From positions 1,145,589-1,209,588 of the forward strand of contig RPFO01000643.1 in NCBI GenBank assembly GCA_009746045.1: a stretch of DNA of 64,000 nt, written 5' to 3'. Shown piece by piece: positions 42,801 through 52,041 of this stretch. Within the stretch, counting starts at the first letter, position 1; the number at the start of each line of letters is the position of its first letter. The translations under genes were made by a program, and so were the position numbers. The notes beneath the pieces were generated by a model. It was given only the letters and a program-made list of their open reading frames with translations, was not told the origin of the DNA and did not search any database. This DNA is from Mesostigma viride (lineage: Eukaryota > Streptophyta > Mesostigmatophyceae > Mesostigmatales > Mesostigmataceae).

Positions 42801-43920
42801 ATCTGCAGAGCCAATTACTTTGCTGAGGCCTTTCAACACCACCTCATTTCTGCATCGGCTCACCCTTGGCCCCCCAAGACGGATCATGGCCTCGTGGTGA
42901 CGTGCATGTGCCAGAAGTGCGACCAATTCTTATCAAAGTTGCAGGCTTGAGCGGTTGCAGACCTTCCACTGCAAGCAACTCCGGCTCATTCAGCCTCTAT
43001 CGCAACACGTTCCTTTAGGTGCTAAAAAAGCTACGGTTGCGCCGTCCCATTTAAATGCGAAAACGGGTCATGATCCGTGCTGGCATGGTACGGCATAACT
43101 GCAGAAGTAACCTTAATTACCTTGCCTATATTCCCGCGCACCGGCGCACGAGGTAAATTGCACCGCGGTCTACCAACACATGGCTTGGAAAAACAAATTA
43201 GATACCTTGCCTGTCTCGCGCTTCACTACGGAAGAAGCCTAGTTGATTCTGGCCAGGGTCATACGGGCCTATTTTACCCAAACCTAGCAATAAACAATAG
43301 CCCAGCCTCCGCTTAATGTGCCTTGGACACCGCCGGGCTACTTTGTCCTTAGAAGTCTTTTCCACGCCCTGCTTGTTACCAGCAAAGCCTGTTGGAATCC
43401 CCTGTTTTCAAGTTCAATGTTTCCGATGTCGTTGAGTTGTATTGACGCTCGAATACCAAATATTCAGATGTAAAATATGACTGCATTTCGGCCTTGACGC
43501 ACGTACTGCTTGCTAAAAGTAGTCGCACGTTATTAGCTCGCCGTTACGATTCCCAAGGCAAAGATTAACGGATGGGGCCGAGGGGCCGCGATACAATATG
43601 ACGTGACACGTGTCATAAGTAGGTACTGTATTTGGTACCGTAATCAGTCTCATTGGGGCTCGATCTCGTGCGTCCCACGGCGACAGGACAGGCACGATGA
43701 AGTTCTTCTGTTCTTGCGCCCAGTCGTAATTTGCAGAAAGAGGGGCGCAAACACCATCACATTGAAGTAAGCAGCTGCATACTTACACCGCCACCAGTCA
43801 CCCAACACTTCAAAAAATCCACTGACCCGGCTATGGAGGCATACCGAAACTGATCACTACAACCCCTTGTCAACTGCAGAAAGCACACCCCAGTAACTCT
43901 TGCCCAAGGGGACCAATGCT
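39852..43920. other. Four-kilobase stretch without a recognised gene
   Basis: 39.85-42.6 kb is GC-rich and has long open frames on both strands (for example 39746-40984 minus, 412 codons), but their translations are Cys/His/Arg-rich and of low coherence, and no frame stays open through the region with a domain I know. 42.6-43.9 kb is less GC-rich and has only short frames. The stretch just upstream of 43921 is the probable promoter/5' UTR of the alpha-kinase gene. Confidence 0.4.
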
Positions 43921-44649
43921 ATGTTGTCCATTCGGAAGAACAACTCTACAACAGCAGTTATACACAAAGATGCGCTGTTTGGACAGGGCCAATTCAAGCT
44001 TGTTTACGCTGGAAAATACACCGTTGGTGATCGTGCAGGACAGGAATGCGTTGCCAAGGAGTTCAAGACTGGCGCCGTCTTTGAGAAATCATATTTTGAG
44101 CATGAACTCCAGGTCGTCAGCAAGGCTTTGACTTGTGTCACACAATATAACGAGGGACGTTTTATCGATAAGCCCATACTTCTAAACCAGCCGGAGATAT
44201 GGCAATATGAGGACGGCGACCGTCAGTTCACTTTGTTGGAGCCCATGATAGAAGATTTTCAGAAGTTCAACTCCAACTCTGGGTGGGCAGACGCCGACGG
44301 CACACCTTGGAATCAAGTGATGCAATCGCTGAGTCATTTTTCCTACCACGTTACTGGCGGTCAGTGTGTTATCTGCGATCTGCAAGGAGGCATTTACAGC
44401 GACGCCGTTGTGTTGACCGATCCTGTCATTCTTTCCCGACAACAATCATTCGGTCCTACCGACCTTGGGCCAGAAGGTATCTCTACTTTCTTTGCACGGC
44501 ACATCTGCAACCGCTTCTGCCGCTCGAAATGGACAATGCCAAAGAACAAGACCATCCACTTCCCAGAAACGAAGGGCACAAGTATGATTCATGTCCCCAC
44601 GCGCAACACACGAGCACCTTTATCCAATTTCGGAGGCATTTCGGAATAA
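43921..44649 (+). CDS. Alpha-kinase (MHCK/EF2K-type) domain protein, intronless
   Basis: A 242-residue protein that consists almost entirely of an alpha-kinase domain. Seen motifs: Gly-rich N-lobe ALFGQGQFKLVYAGKYTVGD, ATP-lysine segment GQECVAKEF, LLEPMIEDFQKFNSNSGW, then SHFSYHVTGGQCVICDLQGG with catalytic-type Asp, VVLTDPVI, the GPTDLGPEGI loop and the zinc-site signature FFARHICNRFC (His and Cys ligands). All core elements are present, so it is probably an active Ser/Thr kinase of the atypical alpha-kinase family (eEF2 kinase, myosin heavy chain kinases). I chose the ATG at 43921 because it precedes the domain closely; no upstream in-frame ATG exists. There are no regulatory WD40 or SEL1 domains. 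It has no intron, unlike the OYE gene, so retroposition or transfer is possible. Confidence 0.85.
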   Translation: MLSIRKNNSTTAVIHKDALFGQGQFKLVYAGKYTVGDRAGQECVAKEFKTGAVFEKSYFEHELQVVSKALTCVTQYNEGRFIDKPILLNQPEIWQYEDGDRQFTLLEPMIEDFQKFNSNSGWADADGTPWNQVMQSLSHFSYHVTGGQCVICDLQGGIYSDAVVLTDPVILSRQQSFGPTDLGPEGISTFFARHICNRFCRSKWTMPKNKTIHFPETKGTSMIHVPTRNTRAPLSNFGGISE

Positions 44650-45569
44650 ATGTCTGTGCTCGGCATGGAGGTGCACATGCAAAACATGAGTATGGGATGG
44701 TCTGCATGAAGTTGAGACAGCAATTTGGAACCCTCCTTTCAGATGTCGTAGGGGGCTCGCTGGATAAACGTGATTATGCTGAGTCTGATTGGTCTTTTAT
44801 CTATCAAATTAACAAAGACTTGCCGAACCCTGGGAGCGCGTTATGTGGAGTTCGGCAAAGCTCAGGGTTTAGAAAATGCCATGTTAATCGGCAATCCCAA
44901 CATATCATGAATAAAGAGACAACCAATACTGGACAACCAATAGTGGACAACCAATACTGGACGCCAGGGCTGGTGTTGGAGTAGCATAGGGATGTCATCT
45001 AGTGAAGTACATGGAACAATTACAGATGTCTGAGCCCTAGTGCGTGTACTTCGCATTCATACAAAATTCCCACACACCTTTTGAGCTATGCGCTAGCTAG
45101 TGCACATGAAATTCAGGCACAGCCGTCCAAGTTAATGGGGCACAAGTTTAATCAATGTGTACTACATAGTGGAGCACATCATGTGTGTTCCCTTGAAATG
45201 AAAACTGGGTATGCGTTTAGTCGTGTGTGTGCATGTGACCATTATAAAGCCATCGATGGCTTTATGATGAGGATTTATGGTTCGCGCGTTCTTGTTGCAA
45301 GTAAACTTAAGGGAAGGGGACATAGCTAACTAAGGTGATCGCGTGCAATACACCTACTCATGCTACTGGGAAGTACTCAGTGTGATGGGGATTAACCGGC
45401 CCAGCGATACACCCGTGGTGAGATAAAAATAGAAAAAGACGCTCCTTATGGTGTAACTTCCCTAGGTCAATCTGCAAAGAAAGGTCAAATAAACCTTACA
45501 AACCCTTTTAGAAGCAACCCTTTCTAAAATTTCTGGCTAGCTAGTTAGATTGAATTAAATTAAATAAAA
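44650..45569. other. Downstream of the alpha-kinase, no gene recognised
   Basis: A frame overlapping the kinase gene stays open to 44984 but its part beyond 44650 (GMVCMKLRQQFGTLLSDVVG) has no known domain. AAAATAGAAAAAGACGCTCC at about 45425 repeats the block found in the TTAA elements at 25.7 kb and 37.66 kb, suggesting a relic of those transposons. Confidence 0.35.
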
Positions 45570-45800
45570 AAAGGACGTGCCGGGAAACAACGGCACCACG
45601 TAGCATACGGCCTCAGGAGGGAGGGTCTCCAGGGAAGATGCTTTCAACCCACATATAAGGCAAACTCGCACAACGGGGAAGTGGGTGCAGGCAGCCCCAC
45701 CCCCTCTCACTGCCCGTGAGGGCAGGCCACAGGCTGTTTTTCTCAACAGCAGTACTGTGGGTGCATTTAAGGCCGAGGAGCATGGCGGTGCATTGACTTT
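45570..45800 (-). mobile_element. Diverged 3'-UTR fragment of the ORF1 element
   Basis: 45640-45770 is a diverged version of the ORF1-element 3' UTR at 5870-6000 and 45975-46110 (GAGGGAGGG.., CTCTCACTGCCG.., GTGGGCAGGCCACAG, ACTGTGGGTGCA). It ends at an A/T-rich stretch (AATTAAATTAAATAAAAAAAGG). The block AAAAGGACGTGCCGGGAAACA occurs here and at 38150. Confidence 0.45.
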
Positions 45801-45935
45801 GGAAGAATATTGTAATGGCCTCTCCAGGGGCCCGGGAGAATTCTACTAGGCTTCTCCCGGGCCCGAGGGTTTTAGGGGGATTACCCCTTGGCGGACACAC
45901 AACCGGCCGGGAGATTAAGGCTCTCCCGTAATTAA

Positions 45936-48005
45936 TATAGCACGTGACTGCGTCACGTGGGTGCCAATACAGAGAGAGTAAAGGAACCTTCAACCTTATA
46001 TACACAGCGAGAAGGAGGGAGGGCGCCCTAGCTTCTCTCACTGCCGCAAGTGGGCAGGCCACAGAGCGCTCTCTCCACGGCATGGTGCATCATGCCGGGG
46101 CGCAACACTGTGGGTGCAATACAACCAGTGCAATACCATAGGTAGGCTGACGCATAGCTTATGCTACAAATGTGAGGTGGGCTCAAGACGTCGGCTAATT
46201 AAGGCGCAAGCTGATGACCACAAGGTGCCATAGCTAATTGAAGGTACTATCAAGGAGACAACCAGTACTATATAACGCTGTGCGCTAATATCATTTCACT
46301 GAGTGCTGTAATGCCTAAGCTATCCCATAATCGATTGCCCCCAGCTAGACAACTAGCTAATTGAGTGCTCTATCCCGGGGAAGCCCGGGGGGCTTCCACA
46401 GTTTCTTGTTGACATAAAGGTGCCCGCCCCGCCAGAACACTTGGGGCTTCTCGGGTTGGTCTTGTGGCGGATGTAGTCGGGCCACTGATCGCGGCGGCGT
46501 TGCTGCTGCTGGGCTGGCGTCAGGTCATCGTCAAGCGACCAGGAGGTGTCCACCAGCTTCTTGCGGCGAGAGAGGAACCGAACTCGGGCTGTGATGTCGC
46601 TGAAGGTGAGGACCACTGGAGGGGGCCCAGCCTTGGCCCGTGGATGGGGCAGGCGGAAGGCGCCCTGCAGTGCCGCACCTGGCAGCTCCATGCACGCCAA
46701 GAGTTGTTTCTTTAGCTCGTCGAGAAGAGAGTCTGGGGTCTCCTCTGGCTGCATGTCGAAGCGCCTGAGGATGACCCGGCAGCGGCGACAGTCGTGGTCA
46801 GCGGCCTCGCGGCGCGTGTCTTCCAGCTCCTGGAGCTTGGTGGTGAATTGGCGGTTGTGGTAGAGGATGCCTGGCTCTTCTTGAGCAGGTCAGCCCAGGA
46901 GGCGCGAGTCGATCGGGGTCATCGTTAGCCCTACCAGCAGGTTGGGCGGCGATGGTGGCCGTTCGCTCGGCGATCTCGCGGGGGACGTCCTGCGTGGCCA
47001 GGGCGTCTACCTTGGTAGCAAATGCCTCAAGTTTCACGGTGCCTTGGCCGACTCGGCCTTCCACCTGGTTAAGGCGGCCGTGGTCACAGTGGCTGTGGCC
47101 TCGGAAACTTTGGTGGCAATATGTGCTCTTGCGTAGCAGTAAACTGAGGCTGGAGCTCGAGTTAAGTGCGACTCTGGCTTCAATGTTGTTGACCTTGGCC
47201 GAGAGAGTGTTGAGTGGGCCGTCAGGCGCGTTCAGGGCGGCGAGCTGCTCAGCCATCGGCGCCAGCTGCTCCGCCACTGCAGCTCGGATGGAGGCCGCAC
47301 GTGCTGGGGGAGGTGCCGCTCTGCGGGGATGCTGCAGCTGCTGTGGCTGCCCGTCTGCGCTCATGCAGGAGGCTCCTGAGGCCAGCGTAGCCAATCTGGG
47401 CGATGTCCTGGGCGTCGCAGCGCAGGTAGCTGCACATGATGACTGCCTTCAAGTACACGCCTCCGGTTCTTGAAGCAGCCATTCCCAGTCGGGCTTGGTG
47501 ACCTTGTCGCCAGGGGTAGGCTGAGAAAAAGTTCGTCATGGCGGGCCAGGAACTTGATGACATCGTCACATTGTTCCTTCGTGCATGAGCGTAAAGATTT
47601 CCAAGATGCAAAAATCCCGCTGGCCGGCGCCGAAGCGGCGGACATCCCATTTGGCATGGGAAGTTCGGGTTTTCTTGGGAATGGGCGACGAATTTGGTGT
47701 AGAGCATTGCGTCGAGGGGCAGCTAGGCAGACCGGGGGGGAGAGCTGGGATCAGCGCGAAAGGGTTGGCGTCCGCAGGAGTTGATGTCGCACGTGCTGCT
47801 GGCGACGGGAATGCCGACAGCAGCTGAATTTGTTTGTCAAGGCTGCGTTTTGGCGGCATTTGCAAAATACTGCGTTACAGCCGTAATCGATTATACTAGC
47901 AGATGCGTCTTGAAAAGACGCATCTGATGCAAGTAGCCCGACTGAATTTGGGGCTCAGATGCAAAAGTTCTGAGCTCCGCCGTCAGCCATATTGTCCGCT
48001 CGTGC
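45936..48005 (-). mobile_element. ORF1-only retroelement, nearly full length
   Basis: The 3' part (45936-47350) is almost identical to the element at 5817-7179, differing by small indels. The 5' part continues beyond the truncation point of that copy through the ORF1 start (47865) and a 5' UTR that matches bases 244-390. The 3' UTR has the CACGTGAC/GTCACGTG hairpin and ends with TTAATTA. A 15-base insertion CAAGGAGACAACCAG (46251-46265) is absent from the sister copy. Confidence 0.65.
46353..47865 (-). pseudogene. LINE ORF1-like protein with several frameshifts
   Basis: Starts PPKRSLDKQIQLLSAFPSPA at 47850, then LPPGLPS.., KKTRTSHAKWDVRRFGAGQR, a second block KSLRSCTKEQCDDVIKFLAR, YLKAVIMCSYLRCDAQDIAQ, the coiled-coil part (AEQLAPMAEQLAALN) and the C-terminal LDDDLTPAQQQQRRRDQWPD. 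Small indels relative to the 6.2-kb copy (for example near 46500, 46850, 46985 and 47150) break the frame. It gives the complete domain order of ORF1: N-terminal helical domain, coiled coil, RRM-like, C-terminal domain, roughly 470-500 residues. Confidence 0.6.
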
Positions 48006-48085
48006 GTCAGCCCCGATGGATGGATGGGTGCAAACAGCCCTACCGGTCTAATCTATCTACAACATCATATCTACAACATCATATA

Positions 48086-48512
48086 TCAATACGACAACAT
48101 ATACACCGGCCGACCCCGAAGCAAGGCCGTGGCGCTCTCCGCCATTGTCCTGAAGCTAAGTTGCTGCTGCTTCCTCGCCTTCAGCCCGGCCTTCTCGCCC
48201 CACAACTCTTGGAATTCTAACCTCCGTTTCTGCCCAATCTTTGCGTCAAGGCAAGCATCTATGCCCTGCCCTGCGATGCCCGCAAAATGTGCGCGCATCC
48301 GGGTCGCACTACATAATCTGCTTGCCATCGCCACTGGTAAAATTGTGGCCGCAAAATGAGCAGCTAAACTTTAGCTGCGAAACCATTTTCCCCATAGCAT
48401 CCTTCACCAAGACAGTTTTTTTCGCTACAAATTTATGCTCTGGCCCTTTTTCTGGCATGGCTGCAAAAACACGTTTGCCCTTAGCGCAAAATCCAATGGC
48501 ACACCGCTGCAT
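48086..48512 (-). pseudogene. BED-type zinc finger relic of a hAT transposase
   Basis: The minus-strand frame encodes FVAKKTVLVKDAMGKMVSQL then KFSCSFCGHNFTSGDGK. After a frame change it continues SATRMRAHFAGIAGQGIDAC and LDAKIGQKRRLEFQELWG. C-x2-C followed by R..AH.AG..G..I..C is the N-terminal BED finger of hAT-family transposases, a DNA-binding module. No DDE/RNase H part follows toward 48.0 kb, so only a fragment remains. Confidence 0.55.
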
Positions 48513-48934
48513 GCAATATTAATGATACAGGCTGTGTTATGTATCACGTTCCCAGCACAGCTGGCATTTTCATCGTGCTGGCACTCTCTCCGTGTAATTT
48601 GTCCGTGGCTCTGCTTACAACACTCTCCGTGTAATTTCAGCTAGCTTGCCAACTGCCAAGTCATTACTGGACTTGCGAATTAAAAGCCTTCTAGTTCATC
48701 GTAGAAAATCTTGGTAAAGGTAGGCGCCGCGCCACGGTCCGGTTGGCATGGCGCCAAGCGCTGCCCCAGCTCGAACCTCGAAATTTTCTAAGTCCAATTC
48801 ACGTATTTCTGACAAAATGCGCGTATAATACGTCGGGGCCAAAAAAACGCGTATTGCCGTATTTATTTTGACAATCCGCACGTATTTGCCGGCACGGCAC
48901 ATATGCTGATACACGTGGCAAAAACAGCGCGAGC

Positions 48935-49009
48935 GGGGCATTAGCACAAGTGGTAGCGCGCTTCCTTATAGCATGGAAGAGGTATCGCGATCGATACCTG
49001 GATGCTCCA
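48935..49009 (+). pseudogene. Solitary tRNA-Ala unit far from the array
   Basis: About 31 kb from the array, this copy retains acceptor, D, anticodon-stem and T-arm sequence, the upstream spacer end (CACGTGGCA..AGCG) and the following AACTTTTTGCC terminator. The anticodon loop has two extra bases (TTATAGCAT) and the T-arm is altered (TATCGCGATCGATACC), so it is probably inactive. The attached spacer shows that the 128-bp unit, not just the tRNA, was copied. Confidence 0.7.
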
Positions 49010-49534
49010 ACTTTTTGCCAAATTTTTGCCGACCAACGTCCAAGCATGTGCCCTTAACCCTTAACCTTGGCGGCTCAAGGCGTTGCCAAGCAGTGCCAAG
49101 CAGCACTGCTTGGACGCATGGCCCAACCGAGATCTCTAGGGCGCTACGGTTCACACGAATTGACCGTACGACCCAAAACGACTTATACTAGGTCCACGCA
49201 CATTGACATGCTGCGCACCTACAGATAAACCAAAGTACCGAAAGTACTACAAAACCAACTGAATAGCAATTAGCACAACTCCGTCTGAACCGGCTGTACA
49301 ACAAATAGTCCTAAATAGTCGAACACTAAGACTTTGCCTATTTCACATTGTTGCGCCGAACTGTCCACTATAAAGGAACCTAGGCTTGGACGCAACACTT
49401 TGCCTGACCAGTTCGACCTCTCCGCGAAGCCCGGACCTGCACTACCTGCACCAGAGTTTCGGCGGTGCAGGTGGTGCAGATCAGGTTTCAGGCACTTCAA
49501 AACTCGGTGTTCCTGTCGACCTGAACACCGAATG

Positions 49535-49692
49535 TAATTAATTAATTCATTAAACTCGTGCTCCCGTTGGAGAGTCACGGAGCGTTAACCGGGATGGATG
49601 GATGGATGGATGGATGGATGGATGGATGGATGGATGGATGGATGGATGGATGGATGGATGGATGGATGGATGGATGGATGGATGGATGGATG
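49535..49692. repeat. Retroelement 3' end and (GGAT)n microsatellite
   Basis: 49535-49590 is the complement of the ORF1-element 3' end (TTAA tail, then CTCGTGCTCCCGTTGGAGAG). It abuts about 24 perfect GGAT/ATGG units (49594-49690). The other end of the same microsatellite type is visible as CATCCATCCATCC at 1686-1700 next to the same 3' UTR, so the microsatellite probably derives from the element. Confidence 0.7.
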
Positions 49693-50290
49693 CATGGGAA
49701 CATGCAGTCCTACCGGTCTATTCTATCTAGTTACAAACAATCCTACTGGTCTTTATATAGTGTGTGCCAGAACCTAGGGGTCTTAATGCCTAGCATATGC
49801 TTCCCGCATGTGCAAACGGGCAGCTTCTCCACTGGGGGGAGGTCATTACAAGTCCTGTATAATCCGAGCCCACTTGGCGTTGTCCATAATCTTTTTCCAA
49901 ATCACGGAGAATGTGGAAAGGTCCGGGGTACCCGGTGACGAGTTAGCCCGAAACCACCACCTGCACTCGCAATGTGGAAAGGCCCGTAATTACGTTTCCT
50001 CCCCATACACAATATCTTGTTGTTGAGTCTTACTAGCTTAGATTTCACCTCACCCAAAGCCAGTATATTGTTGCCTGGGAAAGCGTTCGTTATTTTTCCT
50101 TGGGCGCCTAGCTTTTCATTCCGAAACATCATTAGGGCTCGCCGGCCCGATATATATTAAAAATATAATTACTTACAACAGAGTGAAATCACTCAAACCA
50201 AAGCAAACGCCCAGCTATAAACCTATATACAGAGCCATGTCAAAGCTCTATACTACGATAAGACCAATGGAAACGCCTAACGGGAGGAAC

Positions 50291-51487
50291 CTAATAGCCC
50301 TGCTGCACCGCAAAATCAGCCCGCGTACGGCGGAGCATGATGTCAGCCATGGCCCGAGTCAGCGCCACCGACAAGCGCTGACGCCAATATGACGTCCAGG
50401 TCCGCGCCGACCATGGGGCCCGCTGGCCCTCCAGGTCCAGCCGGTCCTCCCGGAGCCGGCAACACTCCTTGAAGAAGGCGGAGGTCAGGGGCCCCATGGC
50501 CCCAAACTCCTCCAGGACAAAGGGCACCACACGATGGTGCCCGACGTCGCCGTAGGCCAGGAGCTTGGCCCGCTCCGCCCGGTCCGCCGTGTAACCTGCC
50601 GTGAGGGAGGCCCCAGCCACGTGGCTAAGAGCCAAGGGCCGCGCCACCGAAACGTCAATAAGCAGATGCCGGCCACCCCCTCAAAGTCCAGCACCACGAT
50701 GTCAGGCCGGTGGTTGGGGGAATAGAAGGCAGCGCCATCCGCATCCTCGGACCGGATGTTCGCGTGGGGGAAAACCGACCGAATCATGGCGAGCACCACC
50801 GTCAGGAGGACAGTGTGCAAATACAAATACCAATTCTGATTCTGTTGGCCCCCCATGCAGGCAAGGTAGTGAGTCCCCGTGGGATCCAGCGGCTGCCCAC
50901 AGCTACCACAAGGCCGCCCGGCCGGAACAAGAGGCTGCGGGGCAAATAGCTGGTGCCGGAGCGCCACCGAGTAGTGGCTGGGAGCCAAGGCGAATGGGGG
51001 GCCATGGGAAGAGCACGAAGGTACGCCGAGCCCACACTCCGCAAGGAAAGCGAGAACAGCCACGCACGTCCCTGGGCGTTGAGGTCCGCGAAAAGAGCAA
51101 TCCAATCAGCCGTGTGCAGAATACCCGCGTAGGTTTTCTGGTGTTTATCGATGACGCGAGCAGGGAATGCGGCGGGAGATTGAACGGAGGCGACCGAGGG
51201 AGTGCCGCGAGGGAGGTGGCGCTGTACCGCCTGAGCGGCACGGACGGGAGAACAGGCCTGCTGGATCTCAGCATAGGCCTCCTGGATGGCGGTGACGAAG
51301 GGCAAAGGGCTGCTGGGGTCCAGGAGGTCAGGCGCTGCCGTAGCCAAAAGGGGCAGGAGCCGGCAGCTTTCCGCCCACGACTGAGCGACGGAGCCCGATA
51401 TATAAGGTTCCTCAGGCTGATCAGCCCAATGTCATCGCCACCCTGACGTGGCAGGTGCTTGTCATCCCAACGCCGGGCTCTTTTCAT
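50291..51487 (-). pseudogene. Retroelement C-terminus: zinc knuckle and PD-(D/E)XK-like nuclease
   Basis: Read on the minus strand across several frames: DLLDPSSPLPFVTAIQEAYA, VIDKHQKTYAGILHTADWIA, AYLRALPMAPHSP, FALAPSHYSVALRHQLF, a CCHC-like knuckle CGSCGQPLDPTGTHYLAC, then RSEDADGAAFYSPNHRPDIV and VLDFEG, and a C-terminal VVPFVLEEFGAMGPLTSAFF..WRQRLSVALTRAMADIM. The knuckle followed by an RPD..V.D block resembles the restriction-like endonuclease end of site-specific LINEs and related retroelements. No RT core is present. At least two frame changes show decay. It is unrelated to the APE-type LINEs in the window. Confidence 0.5.
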
Positions 51488-52041
51488 CTAAATGCACTGA
51501 AGCTAGGTCAGGTACGTAGGTATTAAGTGAGGCACATCGGTATAATTACACCAAACAACTGTTCCCCAAACCCTAGTGTAAGGGACGACGGGTGCATCCC
51601 ATCTTACCCGCATTTTACGCGGCATGTATGCTACATGTCGAACCACATCAGATGCAAAACTGATAATGTGCGCCTTGCCCTATGCATAATTGACTATACG
51701 AACGCGGTTCGCAGAAGGACCGATGCATAGTCTGAGCCCTCTTAAGCCATCGATAAAGACGGGCCTTTTCCAAGAATGTTAGATTACAAGTTAAGATACA
51801 AACTTAGAACATTTACAACCCGTTTTGATCAGTCTCGCTTGATTGAACGCTGGTCATCCAGAATTATGAGTAATAACCAGTATTATAAGTACAATGCCAC
51901 ACATATACACCTCCATTCCGATCTCCATCATTTTGATCAAAGGAGTCGTCAAATGCGGAAAAGGCAAACGCAGGCTCTGACGCTTCCATGGTCCACAACT
52001 CCTCTAGATTTCAGGGCTGCGCTCTTTTTCTCGTTGATCAA
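51488..52041. other. 3' flank of the flavin oxidoreductase gene
   Basis: No coding region is recognised. This AT-richer stretch probably contains the 3' UTR and polyadenylation signal of the minus-strand gene ending at 52042. Confidence 0.35.
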
